A stretch of 64,000 bases of DNA from Marinitoga aeolica (GCF_029910535.1 NZ_CP069362.1:620001-684000); one strand, 5' to 3'. Shown: positions 1 through 9,860, counted from the first letter of the stretch. Translations and numbers: made by a program. The notes: generated by a model not told the origin, from the sequence alone.

Positions 1-19
1 CTACTAAAATTTTAAACAC
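1..19 (-). CDS. possible 5' end of a gene cut by the window edge
   Basis: On the minus strand a GTG at 19-17 opens a frame reading VFKILV that runs off the window. It is preceded by AAGGTG at a normal distance (5 nt), 12 nt after the stop of the next gene upstream. An ATG three bases earlier leads to a stop after five codons. Only six codons are visible, so no function can be given and the call is tentative. Confidence 0.3.
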
Positions 20-31
20 ATAATCACCTTC

Positions 32-481
32 TTAATATGTAAATCCAATATATAGTTCCTTCAATGTTGTTTCAATTATCATATAACCCCCAAAATTTTC
101 TAAAAAGAATTTTATGCCATACTTTGTCGAAAAATCCAAATTAGATGATACTGGCTGTTCAATAATAATTGACGCTTCTCTCTTTCCAAATGTTGCCATT
201 ATAGAAAATTTCGTGTTATAATCCACAGTATCTATCAACGTACTAAAATCAAATGTCCCTTTTAAATCATATAAATAATATTTGATAAACGGAAAGGAAA
301 AACCTGAATCAAAACCATATTTAATATTGGAAACATCTTTAAAAGATAAAATTCCATCAAATCTTCCTGTCACATCATTAAGGGTAGGAATAACTATATC
401 CAACGAGAATACTGACTTCGCCGCAGTTCCTACATTAATCATCATTATCAATAATACAAAAATTAAAAATACCTTTTTCAT
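32..481 (-). CDS. hypothetical secreted protein, 149 aa
   Basis: The first ~20 residues form a typical signal peptide: MKK, then a run of hydrophobic residues (VFLIFVLLIMMINVG) ending in TAA. The rest is mostly polar and aromatic, with alternating patterns that could be beta strands, and no further membrane helix. I do not recognise a family. A GGGGGG ribosome binding site precedes the ATG, and the gene is transcribed divergently from hslV. A periplasmic or outer-membrane-associated role is only an inference from the signal peptide. A possible next gene starts 12 nt downstream. Confidence 0.6.
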   Translation of the reverse strand: MKKVFLIFVLLIMMINVGTAAKSVFSLDIVIPTLNDVTGRFDGILSFKDVSNIKYGFDSGFSFPFIKYYLYDLKGTFDFSTLIDTVDYNTKFSIMATFGKREASIIIEQPVSSNLDFSTKYGIKFFLENFGGYMIIETTLKELYIGFTY

Positions 482-540
482 CTTTTTACCCCCCTATGTT
501 ATAATATATTTGTAATCTACTAAAATTATAGTTTATTTAT

Positions 541-569
541 TTTACAATACAATTAAAACATATTATAAC
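541..569 (+). promoter_or_regulatory. candidate hslV promoter
   Basis: TTTACA and TATAAC are separated by 17 nt, about 60 nt upstream of the hslV start. Several other TATAAT-like words lie nearby in this AT-rich spacer, so the assignment is weak. Confidence 0.3.
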
Positions 570-627
570 TAATTATAATATATTATTCTTAGAAATTACT
601 TAAAATCAAAATAGCGAGGTGTTTAAC

Positions 628-1161
628 ATGGAATTTAGAGGAACCACAATCGTTGGAGTTAGAAAAAATGGAAAAACTGTAATTGCTGGTGATGGTCAAA
701 TTACACTTGGCAATACAATATTTAAAGGAACTGCAAGAAAAGTTAGAAGATTAGGAGAAGGTAAAGTTATTGCTGGTTTTGCTGGTTCAGTTGCCGATGC
801 TTTAGCTTTATTTGAAAGATTCGAAACCAAATACAGAGCAAATGCAGGAAATTTATTAAAAGCTGCTGTTGAACTTTCTAAAGATTGGAGAACAGATAAG
901 GTTTTAAGAAAATTAGAGGCTATGTTATTGGTAGGAGACAAAGATTATTTACTATTAATTTCAGGAAATGGTGAAGTTATTGAACCAGAAGAAAATGTAA
1001 TGGCTATTGGTTCTGGCGGTCCATATGCTTTAGCTGCTGCAAAGGCATTATTGCAAAATACAGATTTAGATGCAGAAGAAATTGCAACAAAAGCTTTAAA
1101 AATAGCTGGAGATATATGTATATATACTAATCAAAATATCACTGTGGAGGTTATTGAATGA
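628..1161 (+). CDS. hslV: ATP-dependent protease subunit HslV (ClpQ)
   Basis: Threonine peptidase subunit of the HslUV proteasome-like protease; it forms a double hexameric ring that degrades proteins unfolded by HslU. The N-terminus [18 protein letters not shown] carries the TT pair whose first threonine becomes the catalytic N-terminal residue after processing. [27 protein letters not shown] and [16 protein letters not shown] are classic family blocks, and the length (177 aa) is normal. I chose the ATG at 628 over an upstream GTG because GCGAGGTG (614-621) lies correctly spaced before it and overlaps the GTG. The partner ATPase gene hslU is not adjacent or elsewhere in the window. The stop overlaps the start of the NUDIX gene (ATGA), implying translational coupling. 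Confidence 0.96.
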   Translation: MEFRGTTIVGVRKNGKTVIAGDGQITLGNTIFKGTARKVRRLGEGKVIAGFAGSVADALALFERFETKYRANAGNLLKAAVELSKDWRTDKVLRKLEAMLLVGDKDYLLLISGNGEVIEPEENVMAIGSGGPYALAAAKALLQNTDLDAEEIATKALKIAGDICIYTNQNITVEVIE

Positions 1162-1742
1162 AAGAAAAAGTTTGGGTAGTAAATAATGAAATTTTACAGG
1201 ATATCGAATTTTATAATGGATTTACTATAGTAGAACAAAATATGCTTGAAAAAATTTTTAAAAATGCCTATTTTATCGATAGAGAATTAGCAGAAACTGA
1301 TGAATCAAAAAAACAAATTATTCCATATGTTGTTATAAAAGATGAAAAAGGTAAAATTTTAGTTGTACAAAGAACAAAAAAACAAACAGAAAAAAGATTA
1401 CATAATTTATACAGCGTTGGAATTGGCGGTCATATAAACCCTATTGATGAAAGCAACAATCCTGAATTGACATTTTATAATGGATTAAACAGAGAATTAA
1501 ACGAAGAATTATATATTGACAAATTAAAATCATTAGAATATGTTGGTTTGATTTTAGATGATTCAACAGAAGTTTCCAGAGTTCATCTTGGAATTCTGTT
1601 TATTGCTTATGTTACAACCGCAGATATTAGAGAAAAAGAAAATTTCAATGAATTATGGTTAGATGAATTAGAATTTAGAAATTTCAATGGTAATTTTGAA
1701 GGTTGGTCTCATATTGCATTAAGAGCTCTTGAGGTGATTTAA
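1158..1742 (+). CDS. NUDIX-type hydrolase (predicted MutT-like phosphoesterase)
   Basis: A 194-aa protein with a diverged NUDIX region: [19 protein letters not shown] followed by [10 protein letters not shown], where REL-EEL corresponds to the metal-binding REUxEE core. The spacing between the Gly and the REUxEE part is longer than in the canonical box. It resembles the conserved family annotated as predicted MutT-family phosphoesterase; the substrate is unknown. It overlaps hslV by 4 nt and ispE by 1 nt, so it is the middle gene of a coupled operon. Proximity to ispE could hint at a prenyl or nucleotide diphosphate substrate, but that is speculation. Confidence 0.8.
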   Translation: MKEKVWVVNNEILQDIEFYNGFTIVEQNMLEKIFKNAYFIDRELAETDESKKQIIPYVVIKDEKGKILVVQRTKKQTEKRLHNLYSVGIGGHINPIDESNNPELTFYNGLNRELNEELYIDKLKSLEYVGLILDDSTEVSRVHLGILFIAYVTTADIREKENFNELWLDELEFRNFNGNFEGWSHIALRALEVI

Positions 1743-2497
1743 TGCTCTTAAAAGCATATGCAAAAGTCAATCTTTTTTTAGATGTGGTGAATAAAAGAGA
1801 TGACGGATATCATGACATTTTAACTTTATTTAATAGTATTCCATTATACGATGAAATTGATGTTGAATTTTCTGAAAAAGAAATATTTACATCTACTCCT
1901 AAATTAGATTTTCCATGGGAAAATAATCTAATAAAAAAAGCAATAGATACTTTTAAAAAACTAACTGGTTATAATTTCAATTTGAAAATTCATTTAAATA
2001 AAAAATTACCTCAAGGCGGTGGAATCGGTGGTGGAAGCGCTGATGCTGCCGTCATTTTAAGATTTTTAAAAGAACATTATAAAATAAGTAATTCAGATAT
2101 TATAGAAATTGGGTCAAAAGTCGGTGGTGATGTACCTTTTTTAATATTTGGTGGTACCGCGATTGCTGAAGGAATTGGGGATAAACTTACATTTTTAGAA
2201 CCTCTAAACCTGGATTTTGAATTTAAATTTCCAGGAATACATGTTTCAACTCCTGAAATGTATAAAGAAATTGATAATAATTGGAACAACTTAAAACATT
2301 TAGGTAATCCAATGATATTATACGAAGCTTATAAAGAAGGAAATATAGAAAAAATAAGAAAAAATTCTTTTAATATTTTTGAACAGGTTGTTTTTCTTAA
2401 ATATCCAAAATTAAAAAATATTAAAGAGGAAATGTTAAAAAACTCTATTGTTTCATTAATGAGCGGCTCTGGAAGTACTATATTTTCAGTAAAATAA
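1742..2497 (+). CDS. ispE: 4-diphosphocytidyl-2-C-methyl-D-erythritol kinase
   Basis: GHMP-superfamily kinase of the MEP isoprenoid pathway; phosphorylates CDP-methylerythritol at the 2-hydroxyl using ATP. The N-terminus AYAKVNLFLDVVNKRDDGYH is the signature of IspE (Lys and Asp of the active site). The glycine-rich ATP loop LPQGGGIGGGSADAA lies near residue 90, and the C-terminal GHMP motif LMSGSGSTIF is present. The length of 251 aa is slightly short for the family (about 270-290). The start overlaps the preceding stop (TAATG), and a hairpin terminator follows at once. Confidence 0.95.
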   Translation: MLLKAYAKVNLFLDVVNKRDDGYHDILTLFNSIPLYDEIDVEFSEKEIFTSTPKLDFPWENNLIKKAIDTFKKLTGYNFNLKIHLNKKLPQGGGIGGGSADAAVILRFLKEHYKISNSDIIEIGSKVGGDVPFLIFGGTAIAEGIGDKLTFLEPLNLDFEFKFPGIHVSTPEMYKEIDNNWNNLKHLGNPMILYEAYKEGNIEKIRKNSFNIFEQVVFLKYPKLKNIKEEMLKNSIVSLMSGSGSTIFSVK

Positions 2498-2521
2498 GCT
2501 GCCATTGGGCAGCTTATTTTA
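2491..2521. terminator. bidirectional terminator between ispE and purB
   Basis: A 13-bp stem (AAAATAAGCTGCC with its complement) around a short loop, flanked by A and T runs on either side, lies between convergent ispE and purB. Both stop codons fall in the hairpin. Confidence 0.85.
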
Positions 2522-3809
2522 GATTAAATCTTCTATATATCGCATCGATATTTCTTAAATAATAATGTGGTGTGAAAATTTCATCAAATTCTTCCTTAGA
2601 AAATAGATTTCTGATTTTTTCATTATCCCATAACAATTCTTTAAAGTCTTTTCTTGTTTCCCATGCTTCTAATGCATATTTTTGAACAAACTTATATCCT
2701 TCTTCTCTGCTCATCCCCTTATCTATTAACGATAATAACACTCTTTGAGAATATACTAAATTATATGACCTTTCAAATGTTTCTTTCATCCTGTCTTCAT
2801 TTACAATAAGATTTTCTATTAAATATTGTGTTTTTTTCACCATATAAAATGCTATTAATGTTGCATCTGGTAAAAATACTCTTTCAACAGAAGAATGAGA
2901 TATATCTCTTTCATGCCATAATGCTATATTTTCATATCCTGCTACAGTATAGCTTCTAAGCATTCTCGCCATACCTGTTAATCTTTCACATAAAATAGGA
3001 TTCTTTTTGTGTGGCATAGCTGATGACCCACGTTGTCCTTTTTTAAATGGTTCTTGTGCTTCTAAAACCTCTGTTTTTTGCAAATGTCTTATTTCAACCG
3101 CTATTCTTTCTATTCCTGCTCCAATTAATGATAATACAGAGAGATATTCTGCATGTCTATCACGCGGCACAACTTGTGTTGCTACTGTTTCTGGTTTTAA
3201 ACCTAATTTTGTTAATGCTATTTTTTCTATTTCTGGATCTATATTAGCATAATTTCCCACAGCACCACTGAGCTTCCCATAAGATATATTCTCAATTGCC
3301 CATTCAAATCTCTTTATATTTCTTTCTAATTCTGCTAAATATGATAACATTTTTAATCCAAAAGAAGTTGGTTCAGCATGTACTCCATGTGATCTTCCTA
3401 CTGTATATAAATACTTGTATTTTATGGCCTTTTCTTTTAATATTTCTACTAATTTTTTTAATTCTTCTAATATTAATTCTCCAGCTCTTTTGAGCCCCAA
3501 AGACCAGGCGGTATCTACTATATCTGAAGAAGTTAAACCTTTGTGAAAATACCTTGCTTCATCATCCATACCATCTGTAATTGATTTTATAAATGCTATT
3601 ACATCATGATCTACAACACTTTCAATTTCAAGAATTTTATCTACATCTATTTTTGCTTGACTTCTAATTTTTTCAGCAGTACCTTTTGGCGCTATCCCTT
3701 TTTCTTCAAATGCTTCAACTACAGATAATTCTATTTCCAACCAACGTTTATACTTTTCTTCTTCTGTCCATATTTCTTTCATTGGTGATAAAGAATATCT
3801 TTCTATCAT
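2514..3809 (-). CDS. purB: adenylosuccinate lyase
   Basis: Fumarase/aspartase-superfamily lyase acting twice in purine synthesis (SAICAR to AICAR, adenylosuccinate to AMP). The signature GSSAMPHKKNPILCERLTG near residue 260 is diagnostic; KGLTSSDIVDTAWSLGLK and VGRSHGVHAEPTSFGLK are the other two conserved regions. The chosen start gives MIERYSLSPMKEIWTEEEKYK, with GGAGGG six nucleotides upstream; an extra 19 upstream codons are open but lack homology. The start overlaps the stop of the MBL gene (ATGA), so the two are coupled. The 431-residue length is normal. Confidence 0.96.
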   Translation of the reverse strand: MIERYSLSPMKEIWTEEEKYKRWLEIELSVVEAFEEKGIAPKGTAEKIRSQAKIDVDKILEIESVVDHDVIAFIKSITDGMDDEARYFHKGLTSSDIVDTAWSLGLKRAGELILEELKKLVEILKEKAIKYKYLYTVGRSHGVHAEPTSFGLKMLSYLAELERNIKRFEWAIENISYGKLSGAVGNYANIDPEIEKIALTKLGLKPETVATQVVPRDRHAEYLSVLSLIGAGIERIAVEIRHLQKTEVLEAQEPFKKGQRGSSAMPHKKNPILCERLTGMARMLRSYTVAGYENIALWHERDISHSSVERVFLPDATLIAFYMVKKTQYLIENLIVNEDRMKETFERSYNLVYSQRVLLSLIDKGMSREEGYKFVQKYALEAWETRKDFKELLWDNEKIRNLFSKEEFDEIFTPHYYLRNIDAIYRRFNLK

Positions 3810-4465
3810 TTTTTCCCTCCATATTTTAAAAAAATATTGTTTTTCTTTAATTCTTTTAATGTACAAATCCCCATATGTCCTGGCATTATCAGGGTAGTTT
3901 CTTCTTTTGCTTTAATATACTCATTGAATTTAGCTAATGATTGAAACATTATTTTTTCATCTCCATAGGGCAAATCCGTTCTCCCTATTGATTCTGAAAA
4001 AATAAAATCACCTGTAAAGATAAAATCGCCAAAATCATATATCATGGAACCAGGAGTATGACCAGGATAATATGAAGCTAAAAACTTTAAATCACCATAA
4101 TTATAGTATCCTTCATATAATTCTTTATAATGAATATTTAGTTTAAGTTCATCAGAAAATAAAAAACTGAGATTAACAGAAGAATCTGTTAACCCCATTT
4201 TCTCTTTTTCTGGAATCATTATTTCAAAATTCTCAAAGTCTTTTAATCCTATTATGTGATCATAATGGGTGTGTGTAACAAGCACCCCTTTGTATTTAAA
4301 AGAGCCTATGTCAAAAAAGTTAAATATTAACCCATTAAATTTCCCTGGATCTATTATAATTATCGTTTTATTAGTTGTAATTACATAAGTATTTACACCA
4401 AATGGTGGCAAAATAAACAAATAAACTTTAATACCTTTATCTCCATAAAAAGGGAATATATCCAT
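3806..4465 (-). CDS. MBL-fold metallo-hydrolase (glyoxalase II-like)
   Basis: A 219-aa metallo-beta-lactamase-fold hydrolase. The metal ligand motif HTHYDH is at about residue 82-87, GHTPGS supplies the next histidine, and FTGDFIFSESIGRTDL carries the bridging Asp and the GRTDL word typical of the YcbL/glyoxalase II branch; PGHMG near the C-terminus gives the last His. Likely a thioester hydrolase, but the substrate is not set by sequence. It lies upstream of purB with a 4-nt overlap and 12 nt downstream of a GGDEF gene. Confidence 0.85.
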   Translation of the reverse strand: MDIFPFYGDKGIKVYLFILPPFGVNTYVITTNKTIIIIDPGKFNGLIFNFFDIGSFKYKGVLVTHTHYDHIIGLKDFENFEIMIPEKEKMGLTDSSVNLSFLFSDELKLNIHYKELYEGYYNYGDLKFLASYYPGHTPGSMIYDFGDFIFTGDFIFSESIGRTDLPYGDEKIMFQSLAKFNEYIKAKEETTLIMPGHMGICTLKELKKNNIFLKYGGKK

Positions 4466-4477
4466 TTTTCTTTACCT

Positions 4478-6142
4478 CTAATCATTATTTTTTAATCTTC
4501 TTAATAATTCTTTTTTCTTATCTTTCATTTCTTTCATACGTTTTTTAGAATCAATAAAAATAGATTCAATATCCTGGCCACTATATTCTAAAAGGCCATA
4601 GCTAATTGAAATTTTATATACTTTATCTGTTGTTATATTGAACTTTTTTACAAAGTCTACCAATCTTTTCAGAATCTTTTGAGTTATCTCAAGGTTTAAA
4701 TACCTTAACACAATTAAAAACTCTTCTTCCCCTATTCTAAAAACAAAATCTCTATCCCTAATAGTCTTCTTTATAATCCCCACTAACTCTAAAATCATTT
4801 CATTTGCTTCATTTTTACCATGTTGTTCCAATACACTTTTATAATTATCCAAACTTATATATATTACGCAAAAACTCTCTTTATTACTTATTATTTTTTG
4901 AAATACTTTTATTGATCCTTTTTTATTAAATAATTTAGTCAAATCATCTTTCAATGCCATATCATATAAAAGTTCTTTTTCCTTTTCAATCATTTCGAAT
5001 TTCTTTTTTAAATTTAATAATTCATTCTCCTCTTCACTTATTTTCTTTGAAAGAGTTGTTACTAAATGGGAGTAATATTTAATTAAAGTATCAATCTCTA
5101 AAACATTCGTTTCAACTTCTTCTACCTTCCCATTTTCAATATTTTTTATCAATCTAATCAAAGGTTTTTCAACTTTTCTTGAATTATAACCTATAACCAT
5201 AGCAAAAATTAAAATAAACCCACCTATAACCAGCATCGAAATATATATTAAATAATTCTTTACTTTTACAATATCTGAAAAATTTATTTCTACTTTCGTC
5301 AAAGCTGCAAAATTAAAACTTTTTTCATCACCAGATGGTCTCCATTTAAAATAAATATATACTTTCTTACCATCAGATTTTTCTTTAATTATATAATCTT
5401 TTATTTCACCATCAGAATATTTTAATTTGCTAAAAATATCCTTTTCTTCATTATCCAATAATGGATAATCTGATGAAAACGGAATATATGAATTATTATA
5501 AGTGTAAATACCCTCAATAAAATTGAATTTTATAACAGAAATATCTTTCAAAAAATTAGGGATATTTTTTTCATTAAGTAATAATCCAACCTCAAATATA
5601 TTACCATTTTCCATTACTTTATATCCATATATTCTTGGATTATTTGTTTTTACTTCAAAAGATATTTTCCCTATAAATTTTTTATCATTTTCTAACTTTT
5701 TTTTCAAGTTTCTCCAGTATTCAGGAACCCTTAACGACAAATTCAACCCCAAATCATTTGTATAATCAGTTTCTATTATTATTCCATTCTTATCTATTAT
5801 ATAATAATTTACATTTTTTATTATTTGTTTTTCTTTCAAAAATTTTATTTCCGGTATTGAAAAAATATTCTGTCTATTATTCTTCTTATAATTCGAATAT
5901 GCTTCATCCAGAGTTTCTGACAAAATCTCTTCATAATTACTGCTATGAAATTCTAGATATTTTATACCATTATTATAATATCTCGAGATAGACGCAATGG
6001 AGCCTTTTATAGTCGAATTATACAAATGTCTAAATAATATATTTTCTGTTACCGAAATAATTATAATCATTATTATTCCTAATATTACCATTATAATAAA
6101 TGAATTGCTAAATAATAAATCTTTCAATCTTTTTTTATTCAA
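4478..6142 (-). CDS. membrane-anchored GGDEF-domain protein with periplasmic sensor
   Basis: A 554-aa protein: one helix near the N-terminus (FIIMVILGIIMIIIISV), a roughly 240-residue extracytoplasmic region resembling a Cache-type sensor, a second helix (YISMLVIGGFILIFAMVIGY), a HAMP-like linker and coiled coil, then a GGDEF domain. The active-site signature reads GEEEF, so the second glycine is Glu; the inhibitory I-site RDRD is intact, five residues before it. Cyclic-di-GMP synthesis is therefore possible but uncertain. I chose a TTG start because GGGAGGTGA is ideally spaced before it (6 nt); upstream codons lie within or before that site. Confidence 0.85.
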   Translation of the reverse strand: MNKKRLKDLLFSNSFIIMVILGIIMIIIISVTENILFRHLYNSTIKGSIASISRYYNNGIKYLEFHSSNYEEILSETLDEAYSNYKKNNRQNIFSIPEIKFLKEKQIIKNVNYYIIDKNGIIIETDYTNDLGLNLSLRVPEYWRNLKKKLENDKKFIGKISFEVKTNNPRIYGYKVMENGNIFEVGLLLNEKNIPNFLKDISVIKFNFIEGIYTYNNSYIPFSSDYPLLDNEEKDIFSKLKYSDGEIKDYIIKEKSDGKKVYIYFKWRPSGDEKSFNFAALTKVEINFSDIVKVKNYLIYISMLVIGGFILIFAMVIGYNSRKVEKPLIRLIKNIENGKVEEVETNVLEIDTLIKYYSHLVTTLSKKISEEENELLNLKKKFEMIEKEKELLYDMALKDDLTKLFNKKGSIKVFQKIISNKESFCVIYISLDNYKSVLEQHGKNEANEMILELVGIIKKTIRDRDFVFRIGEEEFLIVLRYLNLEITQKILKRLVDFVKKFNITTDKVYKISISYGLLEYSGQDIESIFIDSKKRMKEMKDKKKELLRRLKNND

Positions 6143-6330
6143 AATATTCACCTCCCATTCCCCCGTAATATTATACAATAAATTTTCCAAAAAAGAAAAT
6201 CAAATAATCAAAAAAGTTATAAAAGTTATTACTTCCTCGAAATCCTATTTTGACCTAATTTTAACAGTATTAAAGTAAATTATCTGTATAATATACACTA
6301 GAAAAAAACTTTAGAAAAGGAGTGTTGAAC

Positions 6331-7614
6331 GTGCAAAAAGAAATTATTTCCGAAGAAAAGAATGTAAAAAGGTATCTTATCAAATTTGACAAAAAAGAAA
6401 TTGATAATGCAGAAAACCAAATAGTTAGAGAATTAAACCAAAGATACACATTTCATGGATTCAGAAAAGGTAAAGTCCCAAAAAAAGTTATGAAAATTAA
6501 ATTTGGTGAAGATTTTATAGAAATGGTTAGAGAAATTTTAATCGAAAAAGTTGAAAATGAATTTAAAGATGCGAAAGTTTTGTTTGGTCCATATATTGAA
6601 TCATTTGCATTAGATAACGACTACGCTGAAATCGAAGTATTAATTCACGAACATCCTGAAGTTGTTTCAACCAAATTCGAAGAATTAAAAGTTGAAGTCC
6701 CTACAGAAAAAAAAGTTGTTGAAAAATTTGTAGAAGACAGAATCAAAGAATTATTAGAGGAAAATCCTATTTTAGAAGAGAAAGAAGAACCAGCTGAAAT
6801 TGGAGATTTAGTAAAAGTAAAATACACTGTATTAAACGAAGAAGGAAAAGAATTATTCAAAGATAAGGAAAGTGAATACGTATTATACGAAGAAGACAAA
6901 AGACCTATGGTTACAGATTTAATTGGTAAAAAGAAAGGCGATTATGTGGAAATAAACAGAGAATTTGAAGATAAAAAATACTTATATCAAATAACTGTTG
7001 AAGGCGTCTATAAAAGAATTGTTCCAGAATTAACAGATGAAATTGCAAAAACATTAGATGCAGAAGTAAATTCAGTACTCGAATTAAAAGAAAAATTATC
7101 TAAAGAAGGTGCAGAATCATTTAGAGTATGGAAAGATGATTATATTAAAAATTATATCCTTGCTGAACTACATAAATATGTTGAAATTGATGTTGCCGAT
7201 GAAACAATTGATGATTTTGTTGAAAAAACTTTAGAAAGAGTAAAACAAAACGGAAAATATGACGAAGAAGTTGAAAAACACGGCGGAGAAGAAAACTACA
7301 TTAACGAATTAAAAGAACAAGCTATAAAATCAGTAAAAGAAATGACAATAATAAATAAAATTGCTGAAGAAAATAACTTAAAAGTTGAAGAAAAAGAATT
7401 GAGCGAATCTATACATTCTTTTGCACACATGTACAGAATTCCACATGATAAAGCAAGAGAAATAATTTATTCAAACGCTGAAATATTGGGAAATTTAATG
7501 TGGGATATTTTAAGTAAAAAAGTTGCTGAACATATTTCAAAAAATGTTGAAGTTGTTGAAGTAGAAAACTTCGAAGAAAAACAAAACGAAGAAAACAAAG
7601 AAGATGAAAATTAA
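6331..7614 (+). CDS. tig: trigger factor (ribosome-associated chaperone, PPIase)
   Basis: Ribosome-tail chaperone. The N-terminal ribosome-binding signature appears as FHGFRKGKVPKKVMKIKFG near residues 45-65. A central FKBP-like PPIase domain follows (GDLVKVKYTVLNEEGKELF), then the helical C-terminal arms and an acidic, charged tail (ENFEEKQNEENKEDEN). The GTG at 6331 is preferred since AAAAGGAG ends 8 nt upstream; an in-frame GTG at 6322 overlaps that site. The length of 427 aa is normal. A strong terminator follows. Confidence 0.95.
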   Translation: MQKEIISEEKNVKRYLIKFDKKEIDNAENQIVRELNQRYTFHGFRKGKVPKKVMKIKFGEDFIEMVREILIEKVENEFKDAKVLFGPYIESFALDNDYAEIEVLIHEHPEVVSTKFEELKVEVPTEKKVVEKFVEDRIKELLEENPILEEKEEPAEIGDLVKVKYTVLNEEGKELFKDKESEYVLYEEDKRPMVTDLIGKKKGDYVEINREFEDKKYLYQITVEGVYKRIVPELTDEIAKTLDAEVNSVLELKEKLSKEGAESFRVWKDDYIKNYILAELHKYVEIDVADETIDDFVEKTLERVKQNGKYDEEVEKHGGEENYINELKEQAIKSVKEMTIINKIAEENNLKVEEKELSESIHSFAHMYRIPHDKAREIIYSNAEILGNLMWDILSKKVAEHISKNVEVVEVENFEEKQNEENKEDEN

Positions 7615-7620
7615 TAAAAA

Positions 7621-7656
7621 TTAATAAAACAGGGATATAATCCCTGTTTTATTAAT
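7621..7656 (+). terminator. terminator of tig
   Basis: Perfect stem TTAATAAAACAGGGA with its complement around a TATAA loop, directly after the trigger factor stop and ending in a T-rich run. Confidence 0.85.
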
Positions 7657-7706
7657 TTAATTTAAGCTTTGATTATTAGCTAAAAGTATGATTTAGGGGT
7701 GATTTG

Positions 7707-9860
7707 ATGAATATTTTAGAGGTTATTTCAAAAGATATAAAAGCTAAAGAATGGCAGGTAAAAAATACTATAGAGTTGCTGGATAATGGAAATACAATTC
7801 CTTTTATTAGTAGATATAGAAAAGAAGCCACAGGAAATTTAACAGAAGAAGATGTTAGAAAAATTTCTGAATTGTACCAATATTATACGGAGTTAGAGAA
7901 AAGAAAAGAAAGCGTCATAAAATCCATAGAAGAACAGGGAAAATTAACAGAAGATTTGAAAAATAAAATATTAAATTCCATGAAGCTGAGCGAAGTTGAA
8001 GATTTATATTTGCCTTATAAAAAAAGAAAAAAAACTAAAGCAGACATTGCTATCGAAAATGGTTTAGAACCATTAGCACAAAAATTATTATTACAGGAAA
8101 TAACAGAGATTGAAAAAGAAGCTGAAAAATTTATAAATGACAAAGTTCCTTCTATTGATGAAGTTTTAGAAGGGGTTAAATTTATTATAGGGCAGTATTT
8201 CGCCCACAATGAAAAAATAAGAAAAACTTTAAGAAATGATTTATTAAGATTTGGAAAAATAGAAAGCTCTAAGAAAAAGAAATTCTTAGAAGAAAAAACT
8301 AAATATGATATGTATCACGAATTTTCTCAAGAAATTTCAAGAATACCTAATTACAGAGTGCTCTCTATCAATAGGGGTGAAAAAGATGGTGTTTTAAGTG
8401 TCAAATTAACTATCGAAGATAAATATATTGAAAAATTATATAGAAATTATTTAACCAGATTTCCAGAAAATAATAAGGTTATAAAAGTAGGGCTCGATTA
8501 CGGATTTAAAAATATGTTATTCCCATCTATTTCGAATGAAGTTAGAAATATTTTAACTCAACGTGCAGAAGAAAAATCAATTGAATTATTTTCTAAAAAT
8601 TTAAAAGAATTATTACTTACACCACCTTTAAAAAATAAAAGAGTTTTAGCTATAGATCCAGGTTATAGAACAGGATGTAAGGTTGTAGCTTTAGATGAAT
8701 CTGGTAAGTTTTTGGAAAATAATACTATTTATCCTGTTCCACCTCAAAATGATTTTGAAAATGCTGAAAAAATTGTTTTAGATCTAATTAAAAAATATAA
8801 TTTGAATCTTATCGTAATAGGAAATGGAACTGCTTCTAGAGAAACGCAAAAATTTATCGTTGATACTGTTAAAAAACATAATTTGAATTTAAAATATATT
8901 TTTGCTGATGAGTCTGGTGCTTCTGTGTATTCCGCTTCAAAATTGGCTGTTAAAGAGTTTCCAGATCTTGATGTTACTGTAAGAGGAGCTATAAGTATCG
9001 GAAGAAGAATTCAAGATCCATTAGCAGAATTTGTAAAAATAGATCCAAAATCTCTTGGAGTTGGACAATATCAACACGATATGAATCAAAAATTATTAAA
9101 AGAAAAATTAGAAAATACCGTTGAACATGTAGTAAATCTTGTTGGTGTTAATTTAAACACTGCATCTTCAGCATTATTACAATATATTTCTGGTATTACA
9201 CCAAAACTTGCAGAAAATATAGTAAAATATAGAGAAGAAAATGGTCCTTTTAAATCAAGAAATGAATTATTAAATGTTAAGGGATTTGGTCCAAAAGCTT
9301 TTGAACAGGCTGCTGGCTTTTTAAGAATATTTGATGGAGAAAATCCTTTAGAAATTACAGGTATTCACCCTGAAAGTTATGAAAAAACAGAAGAATTACT
9401 AAAATTTTTCGGATTCAAAAAAGAAGATATTCTTGATAATGAAAAATTAAATTTGATTAGAAGAGAATTGGATAAATATACAACCAATGACAAGATCAAA
9501 GAATTATCTGAAAAATTAGATATTGGAGAGTACACATTAAAAGATATTATTTCAGAATTAAAAAAACCCGGAAGAGATTTAAGAGATGATCTACCTCAAC
9601 CATTATTATATGAAGATGTTCTAACTTTAGATGATTTAAAAGTTGGTATGATTTTACAAGGAAGAGTGACTAACATCACAGATTTTGGAGCATTTGTAGA
9701 TCTTGGTATAAAAGAAAATGGTTTAATCCATAAATCAAATGTTTCAGATAAATTTATTAGGCATCCTTCTGAGGTTCTAAGTATAAATCAAATTGTTACT
9801 GTAGAAATTTTAGATATAGATAAAGATCTTAAAAGAATTAATTTAAAACTTAGATCATAA
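7707..9860 (+). CDS. tex: Tex family S1 RNA-binding transcription accessory protein
   Basis: A 717-aa protein with full Tex architecture. It has the helical N-terminal region with ISRYRKEATGNLTEEDVR, a YqgF/RuvC-like nuclease fold (VLAIDPGYRTGCKVVALDESG at about 310), and helix-hairpin-helix segments (ASSALLQYISGITPKLAENIVKYR; FKSRNELLNVKGFGPKAFEQAAGFLRI). A C-terminal S1 domain follows (GMILQGRVTNITDFGAFVDLG). Tex proteins bind nucleic acid and influence transcription; the exact role varies. ATG at 7707 follows AGGGGTGAT; a TTG directly before it is less likely. The gene stands alone between two terminators. Confidence 0.95.
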   Translation: MNILEVISKDIKAKEWQVKNTIELLDNGNTIPFISRYRKEATGNLTEEDVRKISELYQYYTELEKRKESVIKSIEEQGKLTEDLKNKILNSMKLSEVEDLYLPYKKRKKTKADIAIENGLEPLAQKLLLQEITEIEKEAEKFINDKVPSIDEVLEGVKFIIGQYFAHNEKIRKTLRNDLLRFGKIESSKKKKFLEEKTKYDMYHEFSQEISRIPNYRVLSINRGEKDGVLSVKLTIEDKYIEKLYRNYLTRFPENNKVIKVGLDYGFKNMLFPSISNEVRNILTQRAEEKSIELFSKNLKELLLTPPLKNKRVLAIDPGYRTGCKVVALDESGKFLENNTIYPVPPQNDFENAEKIVLDLIKKYNLNLIVIGNGTASRETQKFIVDTVKKHNLNLKYIFADESGASVYSASKLAVKEFPDLDVTVRGAISIGRRIQDPLAEFVKIDPKSLGVGQYQHDMNQKLLKEKLENTVEHVVNLVGVNLNTASSALLQYISGITPKLAENIVKYREENGPFKSRNELLNVKGFGPKAFEQAAGFLRIFDGENPLEITGIHPESYEKTEELLKFFGFKKEDILDNEKLNLIRRELDKYTTNDKIKELSEKLDIGEYTLKDIISELKKPGRDLRDDLPQPLLYEDVLTLDDLKVGMILQGRVTNITDFGAFVDLGIKENGLIHKSNVSDKFIRHPSEVLSINQIVTVEILDIDKDLKRINLKLRS

